Origin: an uncultured Coriobacteriaceae bacterium
Lineage (GTDB): Bacteria; Actinomycetota; Coriobacteriia; Coriobacteriales; Atopobiaceae
Direction of reading: 5' to 3'
DNA: 39,007 nt
Assembly (NCBI GenBank): GCA_902803315.1
Contig: CADCPM010000059.1
Location: forward strand, 1 to 39,007
The notes below the pieces were generated by a model, which was given only the letters and a program-made list of their open reading frames with translations, did no database searches and had not been told where the DNA came from. This document shows positions 32,408 through 39,007 of this stretch, piece by piece; within the stretch, counting starts at the first letter, position 1; the number at the start of each line of letters is the position of its first letter. A program made the position numbers and the translations under genes.

Positions 32408-33592
32408 CTACCTCTGATAGCTATCCCAAAGCTTCTGCCAAGCGGGCATGGAGTCCACGATAGTTTGATGACTCACGCAGTAACCTACGCGCACCCATCC
32501 CGTGCAACCAAACGAGTCGCTCGGCACCGGTAGCAGTTCGTAGCTCTTCGCGCGCTCGAAGAAGGCGTTGGCGTCGGGCTCGAGCGCCTTCATCCAAAGG
32601 TAGAACGCACCTTGCGGCTCAATGTACTCGTAGCCAATGGCCGAGAGCCCCTGCGTTAGGGCCTCTCGGTTGCGCGCGTACGCCTCGATATTGGTGGGCT
32701 CGTCCACGCAGTCTATAAGCACGCGCTGGAACAGCGCCGGAGCGCACACGAAGCCCATCTTACGACCCGCGCCGGCAATGGCGGGCACCAGCTCATCGTG
32801 CTCAGGATTGTTGCTCGGCACGAGCACCCAGCCTATGCGCTCGCCCGGCAAGCTCAGCGACTTGGAGTACGAATAGCACACGATTGTACGGTCGTAGAGG
32901 TCGGGTACCCAAGGCACCTCCACGTCGTAGGCGATCTCGCGATAGGGTTCGTCGGAAATAAGGTAAATTGCATGTCCGTACTCGGCAGACTTTTGCTCGA
33001 GCACCGCCGCAAGCGCCTGCAGGTTGGCACGTGCATACACCGAGCCCACGGGATTGTTGGGCGAGTCGATCATTACGGCGGCCGTACGTGGGGTGATTGC
33101 CGCCTCGACGGCCTCCACATCTATTTGGAACGTCTTGACATCGGCCATGACCTCCACACAGGTGGCCCCAGCATTTTGAATGAACACCGCGTATTCCGGG
33201 AAATACGGGGCAATAACGATAACCTCCTCGCCAGCATTGCACACGGCGTTGAGCACAATGGAGATGGAGGCCGCAGCGCCGCAAGTTAGATACAGATCAT
33301 CCGCCTGGTAGGCGGTGCCAAAGCGGCGATTGAGCGACGCGGCCACCGCCTCGCGCGCAGCCGGAAGGCCGTTTGCCGGCGTATAGCCGTGAAGCGCCGT
33401 GGCAGGCAACGAAAGCGCGTGCGCAATGGAATCACGCACGGCATCGGGCGCTGGTACGCTGGGGTTACCCAGCGAGAAGTCGAATACGTTCTGGGCGCCA
33501 ATCTGCGCTTTGCGCATCGCGCCATATGCGGCGATCTCGCGAATGCTTGACTTGGATGCGCCGTAACCATAGCTCTGTTGGTTGATGCTCAT
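32408..33592 (-). CDS. Fold-type I PLP aminotransferase (class I/II)
   Basis: This 394-residue aminotransferase of the aspartate-aminotransferase-like group has FDFSLGNPSVPAP, HGYTPANGLPAAREAVA, TCGAAASISIVLNAV, IDSPNNPVGSVYAR, LISDEPYREIAYD, and the PLP lysine in CYSYSKSLSLPGERIGW. The substrate cannot be told; aspartate or other amino acids are usual. The ATG at 33592 has GAGGAGGGAAATCC upstream. Its promoter (CTGACC, 18 bp, TACAAT at 33629-33624) gives a leader of about 25 nt. The orphan LPxTG anchor follows in frame after its TAG. Confidence 0.93.
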   Translation of the reverse strand: MSINQQSYGYGASKSSIREIAAYGAMRKAQIGAQNVFDFSLGNPSVPAPDAVRDSIAHALSLPATALHGYTPANGLPAAREAVAASLNRRFGTAYQADDLYLTCGAAASISIVLNAVCNAGEEVIVIAPYFPEYAVFIQNAGATCVEVMADVKTFQIDVEAVEAAITPRTAAVMIDSPNNPVGSVYARANLQALAAVLEQKSAEYGHAIYLISDEPYREIAYDVEVPWVPDLYDRTIVCYSYSKSLSLPGERIGWVLVPSNNPEHDELVPAIAGAGRKMGFVCAPALFQRVLIDCVDEPTNIEAYARNREALTQGLSAIGYEYIEPQGAFYLWMKALEPDANAFFERAKSYELLPVPSDSFGCTGWVRVGYCVSHQTIVDSMPAWQKLWDSYQR

Positions 33593-33623
33593 GGATTTCC
33601 CTCCTCTTACACACAATGGATGT

Positions 33624-33653
33624 ATTGTACTCGTTTTAGTTGTGGAGGGTCAG
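33624..33653 (-). promoter_or_regulatory. Promoter of the aminotransferase gene
   Basis: On the minus strand CTGACC is followed after 18 bp by TACAAT (33629-33624). Transcription should begin near 33617, 25 nt before the ATG. Confidence 0.45.
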
Positions 33654-33768
33654 CGCAGGAAGCGTGAAGGGGTTGTGACCTTGTCAAATTGGGTATGGGA
33701 CAGCTCAAAACGGGATACGTATTAAGTAACGATGACGTACAAAGAACGCCATCCTTTCCTTCCTTCTT

Positions 33769-33854
33769 GTGCGCGTGGCCAGACGCGCACCCTGTCCAAA
33801 CGACAGGTACAGGCCGCTGGGTCCTCCTTCCGCCCAGCGGCCTGCTTTGCTTTT
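33769..33854 (+). ncRNA. Candidate structured RNA: three successive hairpins
   Basis: Three stems follow one another: GTGCGCGT/ACGCGCAC (33769-33790), CCTGT/ACAGG (33791-33807) and a strong 12-bp CAGGCCGCTGGG/CCCAGCGGCCTG (33810-33844). The last is followed by CTTTGCTTTT. This is terminator-like on the plus strand, yet no plus-strand gene precedes it. A weak upstream promoter (GGGACA, 17 bp, TATTAA) could drive a short RNA. On the minus strand the same region also holds a strong GGAAGGAAAGG ribosome site before a 15-codon frame, so a leader peptide is an alternative. Confidence 0.3.
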
Positions 33855-33883
33855 GAGACAAGTAGTAGTATATAGCTGTGTTA

Positions 33884-33954
33884 ATCAAGTGCTAAAGCAC
33901 TTGATGCACTATGCCGTTCGCATTGGTAAATCCGATTGTGCATTATGCATAATG
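33884..33954. promoter_or_regulatory. Two palindromes upstream of the second gntR gene (candidate operators)
   Basis: ATCAAGTGCT-AA-AGCACTTGAT (33884-33905) is a perfect 10-bp-arm palindrome, and CATTATGCATAATG (33941-33954) is a perfect 14-bp palindrome. Both lie in the AT-rich region before the GntR gene at 34074. They have the size and symmetry of repressor sites. Confidence 0.45.
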
Positions 33955-34073
33955 ATTCACTAATTTCGTGTATTTGCGCCCTTATTTTCGATATTTGCGT
34001 ATTTTAGCCCTTCAATTGTCTGAAATATGCCACAATATCCGCAACGGAAGCGCAACAAACAATCGAGGAAGCA

Positions 34074-34823
34074 ATGCAAGCAGCCTACGATGCAATCTAC
34101 CTACAGCTTAGGTCCCTCATCGAGAATGGTACGTATCCCTATAGGTCACTTCTTCCCTCGGAATCCGTTTTGGTGAGCCAATATGGCTGTGCACACAATA
34201 CGGTGCGAAAATCGCTCTCCATGCTTGCGGCTGACGGTTACGTGCAACCAGTGCACGGCAAGGGCGTGCGCGTTATCTATTTCCCCGAGACAAACAGCCC
34301 CCTCCAATCACAGTGCTTCCTGTCTACCGAGATAGAGTCGTTTAGGGAAGCGATGCAGCGAATTGGGATAGGCAACACCACCACAAAGGTGCTAACCATG
34401 CAAGAATGCGTTGCGGACGACTCGCCTTTGCTCGCGCCCTACGCAAAGGGAACTCCCCTTGTAAATGTCGAGCGCATTCGCATATACGAAGGACAGGCCC
34501 TCTCGCGCGAGTCCAATTTTTTGCGCGCAGACATCGTTGAGGGAATGACAAAGGCAGACGCGGAGTACTCCGTTTACCATTACATTCGCTCGGTACGAGG
34601 CGAAAAGCTCGTTACCTGCAAACGCTGTATCGCCATAGAGCCTGCGACGGATCGCGACCGAGAGCTGCTAGACATAGACGACACGAGCCATGTGGTCGTC
34701 ATCCATTCGCGCGCCTTTGACGGGGACGGCCTTCTGTGCGAACTCTGCGAGACTCGCCAGCATCCTAAGGTCTTTACGTTTTGCCAGACCGCAATTCACT
34801 CGCGCATCCACAGCCAGAAGTAG
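34074..34823 (+). CDS. GntR/HutC-family regulator (TreR-like)
   Basis: This 249-residue regulator has an N-terminal winged helix (about 3-68, YRSLLPSESVLVSQYGCAHNTV and HGKGVRVIY) and a UTRA ligand domain (about 90-245). The wording resembles trehalose-operon repressors of the TreR type, but no trehalose genes are in the window and the ligand is unknown. The ATG has GAGGAAGC upstream. It is alone: the upstream neighbour diverges and the downstream neighbour is convergent. Two palindromes in its upstream region may be autoregulatory sites. Confidence 0.88.
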   Translation: MQAAYDAIYLQLRSLIENGTYPYRSLLPSESVLVSQYGCAHNTVRKSLSMLAADGYVQPVHGKGVRVIYFPETNSPLQSQCFLSTEIESFREAMQRIGIGNTTTKVLTMQECVADDSPLLAPYAKGTPLVNVERIRIYEGQALSRESNFLRADIVEGMTKADAEYSVYHYIRSVRGEKLVTCKRCIAIEPATDRDRELLDIDDTSHVVVIHSRAFDGDGLLCELCETRQHPKVFTFCQTAIHSRIHSQK

Positions 34824-34863
34824 AGAAGGGCTTGGGAACGTAGTGGCAGCCCTTGGCTTGGGG

Positions 34864-36000
34864 CTAAATACCGTAGTCCTGCTGGGTGCCGTAGTCCTGC
34901 TGGGTGTCGTAGTCCTGCCATGCGCTGCCGCTTGCGTTGCCGCTACCCGTCGCGCTGCCGCTTGAACTGCTGCTCGCACTACCGCTGCCCGTTGCGCTGC
35001 CGCCGCCCGTCGCGCTGCTGCTTGAGCTGCTGCTATTAATCGCTTGCGGCGGCTCCTCAACCTTAAGGCCCCTGGCCTCAACCAGACTCAGGTCTTGTCC
35101 GATGTTGTCGACCGTTATGTTGTACAGGCTTCGGTCGAGCATAAAACCCTCGGCCGCAAGGGTCGGATCGCAAACGCACTCCTGACCGTTCTCGTTGGAA
35201 ACAATCACCAGCGCACTGCCCATTTGGTTGGAGACGTCGCCTCCCTTTACTATGGGCACCGCCAAGGCGTCGGTAAAGCCAAAGTATCGCAGACAAAAGC
35301 TTGCCACCGCCGCAAAGTCATAGACGTCACCCGAACCGCCCTGCCCATCGGCCGGTGACCCGCTCGCAAAATAGTGACGCGCTGCGGCGGTATCCCACTC
35401 GGTGCCCGACGGCTCCTCGTTTGCGCCGCGGTCCTCGTAAGCGCTCCACACGATGTTGTTGTATACGTTTTTGGCGTTGTCGCGTGCAGAGGAACCCTCT
35501 ACCGTCAGCGCGTCGCAATACTGTTTAACCTGTTGGTCCAGTTCCGCATTTCCCGTGGTAAAGCGACCGGACGCGAGCCATTTGTCTTCCAACCCCTCGT
35601 AGGCCTTCGCCTTGTTGCTTGAGGCAAGGACCTCATCGCTGGGCGCAGTCGCCTCTTGGACGGGAGCTGCGTCTACCGTTTGTGGCATGAGCCTACGATA
35701 CAGAAGGACGATGGCTACGAACGCCAGGGCAAGCGAGAGGATTGGGAGCACTCGGGAAACAACCATCGCGGCCGTAAGGGTCTTTCGAGGCTTCTTGACC
35801 TTGGCGGCACCGCCCTTGCGTTTTGAGGGCTTATCAACCGCATTTGCATCCTTGCGCTTTGTGGTCTTTTTGGAACGCTTTGCCTGCTTCTCCGCATTCG
35901 CGGGCCGTTCTGCCTTCTTTGGAGAGTTGCTCCCCTTGGTTTTGCGTTTTTTGCCCTGGGCTTGCGAGGCCTTGCCCTTGTCTTCTTGCTTACCTGCCAC
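34864..36000 (-). CDS. Lys-rich membrane-anchored protein with transglutaminase-like domain
   Basis: The protein has about 378 residues from a GTG at 36000, which has AGGAGGTGA upstream; another GTG at 36033 is possible. Residues 1-75 are extremely rich in Lys, Arg, Ala and Ser. A membrane helix follows (ILSLALAFVAIVLLY), then an outer domain. Its YNNIVWSAYEDR and GDVYDFAAVASFCLRYFGF blocks resemble the transglutaminase-like fold, but the position of the catalytic Cys (usually GDCxDFA) is occupied by Val. It is therefore probably not a standard enzyme. The C-terminus is a Ser/Gly/Ala-rich run ending in QQDYGT repeats. It lies next to ftsH on the same strand. Confidence 0.7.
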   Translation of the reverse strand: MAGKQEDKGKASQAQGKKRKTKGSNSPKKAERPANAEKQAKRSKKTTKRKDANAVDKPSKRKGGAAKVKKPRKTLTAAMVVSRVLPILSLALAFVAIVLLYRRLMPQTVDAAPVQEATAPSDEVLASSNKAKAYEGLEDKWLASGRFTTGNAELDQQVKQYCDALTVEGSSARDNAKNVYNNIVWSAYEDRGANEEPSGTEWDTAAARHYFASGSPADGQGGSGDVYDFAAVASFCLRYFGFTDALAVPIVKGGDVSNQMGSALVIVSNENGQECVCDPTLAAEGFMLDRSLYNITVDNIGQDLSLVEARGLKVEEPPQAINSSSSSSSATGGGSATGSGSASSSSSGSATGSGNASGSAWQDYDTQQDYGTQQDYGI

Positions 36001-36074
36001 GATCTTGTCACCTCCTCGCAATGTTGCTGCCACCCAGTTACCTTTGACGCCTTGCTAGTATGGTACCAAAGACG

Positions 36075-38174
36075 CTATGACGCGTTTCCGTTTTGATCGT
36101 CAGTGGACCCACTGGACTGTGGCGACGCATCGGATCCATGGGGTGCGGCAGAAGGGAGCGCCTCGTCGAGATGCGGCACCTCCTCGGGACGCAGCACCCT
36201 GCCTTGCTTTTGTACGCCGTCTTGTTGCTGCGCTATTTCCTGCGTCGCTTGGTTGAAAGGCTGCGCATCGCGGGGCTTTTTCGCTTCCTCGGGATGCTGG
36301 GCCACATACTCGTCCCATTTTCCATCCAGAAGTGCCTGTACGACTTCTCCCTCCACCGTCTCGCGCTCTAGCAGCACCGTTGCCATGGTGGTCATCTGGT
36401 CGCGGCGTTGGCTGAGGACGCGCCTCGCCCGCTCGTGGGCTTCGCGCATTATGCGCTCCACCTCGTCGTCTATGCGCTTGGAGGTCTCGGCCGAAAGGTC
36501 GTTGTGGTTCGCCCAGTCGCGGCCCAGGAACACCTCGTGCTGGGCCTCACCGTAAACCTGGGTGCCAAGCTCGTCGCTCATGCCGTAGCGCGTTACCATC
36601 TCGCGCGCGATCTTTGTGGCACGTTCCAGGTCGTTGCTCGCGCCAGTCGTTATGTCGTCGCAGAACAGCTCCTCCGCCGTACGCCCGGCAAGAAGAACCG
36701 CAATCTGGTCCAGCATGCCGTCACGCGTCTCCAGGAAGTGGTCCTCTTCGGGAAGCTGCAGCGTATAGCCAAGCGCACGTCCACGCGCGATGACACTGAT
36801 CTTGTGCACGGGGTCGGAGTTTTCCAGCACATGGCCCACAAGGGCGTGACCGCACTCGTGATAGGCAATGGTGGTGCGCTCGCGATCGGTCATCACGCGG
36901 GCTTTCTTCTCGGGGCCTGCCACCACACGCTCCATGGCTTCCTCCACCTCGAGCATGGTAATGGTGTCCTTGTGTCTGCGTGCCGCCAACAGCGCCGCCT
37001 CGTTCATGAGGTTGGCCAGGTCCGCGCCCGTAAAGCCCGGCGTGAGCTTGGCCAGCGCCTCGTAGTCCACATCGTCTGCCAGAGGCTTGTTCTTGGAGTG
37101 GACGCGCAATATTTGCTCACGGCCTTTTACGTCGGGACGGTCCACCGTTATCTGACGGTCAAATCGTCCAGGACGCAGCAACGCCGGATCCAGAATGTCG
37201 GGGCGGTTCGTTGCCGCAATAAGGATAACGGCGGTGTTGTCCTCAAAGCCGTCCATCTCCACCAGCAGCTGGTTGAGCGTCTGCTCGCGCTCGTCGTGAC
37301 CGCCGCCCAAGCCCGCGCCACGCTGACGGCCTACGGCGTCGATCTCGTCTATGAACACGATGGAGGGCGACGATTCCTTGGCCTGCTTAAAGAGGTCGCG
37401 CACGCGCGAAGCGCCTACGCCCACGAACATTTCCACAAAGTCGGAGCCCGATATAGAGAAAAACGGCACGCCAGCCTCGCCAGCCACGGCCTTTGCCAGC
37501 AGCGTCTTGCCCGTACCAGGAGAACCCATAAGCAACACGCCACGTGGGATCTTGGCGCCCATGCGCCGGAAGCGCTCTGGCTCCGCCAAGAAGTCGCGGA
37601 CCTCCTTGAGCTCCTCCACGACCTCGTCTATTCCCGCGACATCTGCAAACTTGACCTTTGGCCTCGAGCCCTCCTCGGTGCGCGCCTCTGCGCGACCAAA
37701 GTTTAGGGCACGGCCGTTCTGGCCCTGCATCTGGTTCATAAAGTATACGATGATGCCAATTATGAGCACCGTGGGCAGTACCGAGATGAGCAGGGTCTGC
37801 CACAACTCGCTGTTGCTGTTGTCTACGTTAAAGCGGACGTCGGAGTGCTTGGACATAAGCTCGTCCAGGCTGTCCTCGCCCGCATAGGCAGAGCGAAACT
37901 GCGAGAGGCTCTCTGACTTTTTTGCGTCGGCGTTAGCATAGAACTTGCCCGTGAGTGACTTGTCCTCCACCTTGTAGGTGACCTCTTTTACGCGGTCTTC
38001 CTTTACGGCGGTAACGAACTCGCTCGTGGCGATGGTCACAGTCTGCTGGCCTGGCGCGCCAGCGGTTGTCCTAAATATCAAAAAGCCCAAAAGCGCAGCC
38101 AAGATGGCGATGTAGCCAATGCCTCTCGTCCGCTTAGGCCTCATATTGGAGCGATTGCGATTGTCGTTTGGCAC
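36075..38174 (-). CDS. ftsH: ATP-dependent zinc metalloprotease FtsH
   Basis: This 699-residue membrane AAA+ protease degrades misfolded membrane proteins and selected regulators. There are two membrane helices in the N-terminal part ([16 protein letters not shown] and [17 protein letters not shown]). The AAA module has Walker A GSPGTGKT, Walker [10 protein letters not shown] and the second region of homology with RPGRFDRQI. The zinc site HECGH (HExxH) lies in [14 protein letters not shown]. The C-terminus carries an acidic Gln-rich tail. A GTG at 38174 with CGGGAGTACTT upstream is the best start; an earlier ATG-containing frame has no ribosome site. hpt lies 125 bp upstream in the same direction, a conserved neighbour. 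Confidence 0.97.
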   Translation of the reverse strand: MPNDNRNRSNMRPKRTRGIGYIAILAALLGFLIFRTTAGAPGQQTVTIATSEFVTAVKEDRVKEVTYKVEDKSLTGKFYANADAKKSESLSQFRSAYAGEDSLDELMSKHSDVRFNVDNSNSELWQTLLISVLPTVLIIGIIVYFMNQMQGQNGRALNFGRAEARTEEGSRPKVKFADVAGIDEVVEELKEVRDFLAEPERFRRMGAKIPRGVLLMGSPGTGKTLLAKAVAGEAGVPFFSISGSDFVEMFVGVGASRVRDLFKQAKESSPSIVFIDEIDAVGRQRGAGLGGGHDEREQTLNQLLVEMDGFEDNTAVILIAATNRPDILDPALLRPGRFDRQITVDRPDVKGREQILRVHSKNKPLADDVDYEALAKLTPGFTGADLANLMNEAALLAARRHKDTITMLEVEEAMERVVAGPEKKARVMTDRERTTIAYHECGHALVGHVLENSDPVHKISVIARGRALGYTLQLPEEDHFLETRDGMLDQIAVLLAGRTAEELFCDDITTGASNDLERATKIAREMVTRYGMSDELGTQVYGEAQHEVFLGRDWANHNDLSAETSKRIDDEVERIMREAHERARRVLSQRRDQMTTMATVLLERETVEGEVVQALLDGKWDEYVAQHPEEAKKPRDAQPFNQATQEIAQQQDGVQKQGRVLRPEEVPHLDEALPSAAPHGSDASPQSSGSTDDQNGNAS

Positions 38175-38299
38175 AAGTACTCCCGTTCTATGAAGAATAG
38201 GTAACTTGTGTATTTTACCCGTTCGCGCCAACGATTATGCGCACTTAACCCAAACCACAAGTGAAACATCGTACTATGCGGACACGGACGCGCCTGCGC

Positions 38300-38851
38300 C
38301 TAGGAGTAGACCTCCGGCTTGAGGATGCCGACGAACGGAAGGTTGCGATATTCCTCCGCATAGTCAAGACCATAGCCAACAATAAACTCGTTCGGAACAT
38401 GCGTGCCCACGTAGTCGGGCTTGATGGCCGGCTTCTTGCCGGGGATGTCCTTCACGGCAAAGGCCGCCACCGCAATCGACGCGGGCCGGCGTGCCGACAA
38501 CAGGTCTATGAGGTAGCTGAGGGTAAGGCCGGAGTCCAGAATGTCCTCGGCAATGATGACGTGACGCCCCTCGATCTTGGTGTCCAAGTCCTTTACGATG
38601 CGCACGACGCCAGAGCTCTTTACGCCGTCGCCATAGCTCGACACGGCCATAAAGTCCACCGAGCAGGGCACAGTTACCGCACGTAGAAGGTCTGCGGTAA
38701 ACACAAAGGCGCCTCGCAGCACCGCTACGAACAGCGGGTTCTTGTCGGCGTAGTCGTCGGAGATCTGCGCGCCCATCCTGCAAACAATGTTGCGAATGTC
38801 CTCTTCGGATAGAATTACTGACTCAATGCCTTCGTGTAACAACAGACCCAT
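38300..38851 (-). CDS. hpt: Hypoxanthine phosphoribosyltransferase
   Basis: This 183-residue purine-salvage enzyme turns hypoxanthine or guanine plus PRPP into IMP or GMP. The PRPP motif is VIIAEDILDSGLTL, with the PPi loop VLRGAFVFTADL and a C-terminal FIVGYGLDYAEEYRNLPFVG, all standard. The ATG at 38851 has AAGAGGAGTTCCC upstream. It precedes ftsH on the same strand, as in many Gram-positive genomes (tilS-hpt-ftsH); tilS is not found in the window. Its -10 box overlaps that of the divergent tRNA-Ser gene. Confidence 0.96.
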   Translation of the reverse strand: MGLLLHEGIESVILSEEDIRNIVCRMGAQISDDYADKNPLFVAVLRGAFVFTADLLRAVTVPCSVDFMAVSSYGDGVKSSGVVRIVKDLDTKIEGRHVIIAEDILDSGLTLSYLIDLLSARRPASIAVAAFAVKDIPGKKPAIKPDYVGTHVPNEFIVGYGLDYAEEYRNLPFVGILKPEVYS

Positions 38852-38896
38852 GGGAACTCCTCTTTTGGTTGACAAACGCACTCGCGCCTTTATCGT

Positions 38897-38904
38897 ACTA
38901 TAAT
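38897..38904. promoter_or_regulatory. Overlapping divergent -10 boxes for hpt and tRNA-Ser
   Basis: TATAAT (38899-38904, plus) precedes tRNA-Ser by 16 bp. TATAGT (38902-38897, minus) lies at a suitable distance before hpt. They share bases, so polymerase may be unable to use both at once. Confidence 0.5.
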
Positions 38905-38920
38905 GTACGTGCTTTCCCGT

Positions 38921-39007
38921 GGAGGGGTGGCAGAGTGGTTGAATGCAGCGGTCTTGAAAACCGCCGGGCCGAAAGGTCTCGCGGGTTCGAATCCCGCCCC
39001 CTCCGCC
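38921..39007 (+). tRNA. tRNA-Ser (anticodon UGA)
   Basis: The acceptor arm GGAGGGG (38921-38927) pairs with CCCCTCC (38998-39004). The anticodon loop is CTTGAAA, giving UGA. A long variable arm typical of tRNA-Ser and a GGTTCGAATCC T-arm follow. The discriminator is G at 39005, and the CC of the encoded CCA is at 39006-39007 where the window ends, so only the last base is missing. Confidence 0.96.

Overview
The window looks like a chromosomal segment of a Gram-positive, fairly high-GC actinobacterium, most probably a member of the Coriobacteriia (Atopobium/Olsenella/Collinsella-like). This is inferred from gene content and sequence style. The content includes sugar PTS genes beside actinobacterial cell-division and redox genes, an amino-acid ABC transporter whose binding domain is fused to the permease, a folP-folK fusion, a ribosomal protein L31 with an Ala/Lys tail, and an LPxTG surface-protein remnant. 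Some -10 boxes also sit almost on the start codon. No 16S rRNA or other strict taxonomic marker is present, so the assignment is an inference.

Layout. 1-7.1 kb: tRNA-Leu(UAA), a zinc-ribbon membrane protein, a Ppx/GppA phosphatase, an FtsB/DivIC-like septum protein, an unusual SGNH-hydrolase/MazG fusion and an Elp3-type radical-SAM/acetyltransferase, all on the minus strand. 7.3-12.4 kb: a methyltransferase (plus), then on the minus strand an amino-acid ABC transporter (binding-permease fusion plus ATPase with an extra C-terminal domain) and a CcdA/TlpA thiol-redox pair. 12.6-15.5 kb: a zinc-ribbon anchored protein, a trigger-factor-C-like protein and extended L31. 15.9-22.3 kb: a sugar unit with ManA, a MupG-like 6-phosphomuramidase and a lactose/cellobiose-family PTS (EIIB-EIIC-EIIA), diverging from a GntR regulator across a 589-bp control region that holds an inverted repeat over the PTS -10 box. 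22.3-29.1 kb: CoaX, FolP-FolK, a short biotin-ligase-like protein, Sir2, a patatin, exonuclease III and a PHP phosphoesterase. 29.6-33.6 kb: two aminotransferases enclosing about 1.5 kb of broken or tiny genes. These are a double-glycine-leader peptide with a zinc-ribbon tail cut by TAG, an Rpn-type nuclease cut by TGA, and an orphan LPxTG anchor. 34.1-39.0 kb: a second GntR regulator, a Lys-rich membrane protein, FtsH, Hpt and tRNA-Ser(UGA).

The gaps between genes carry several families of repeated palindromes. (i) A stem-loop containing GCTGACAAG and CTGTCCCC occurs three times, always at gene 3' ends, and in two cases it supplies the stop codon. (ii) A conserved core with CTCAC-TTC-GTGAG occurs three times, each time enclosed by a long stem whose sequence differs from copy to copy. 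(iii) A 33-bp palindrome-bearing repeat is present twice. (iv) Paired hairpins carry an AGTGTGATTTTGGG stem. (v) A 31-bp tandem array lies next to a perfect 20-bp-arm hairpin. The most noteworthy candidates for something undescribed are the stem-variable/core-conserved elements, the interrupted double-glycine/zinc-ribbon peptide, and the domain rearrangements (SGNH-MazG, a lobe-swapped binding domain fused to a permease, and an ABC ATPase with a GHKL-like tail).
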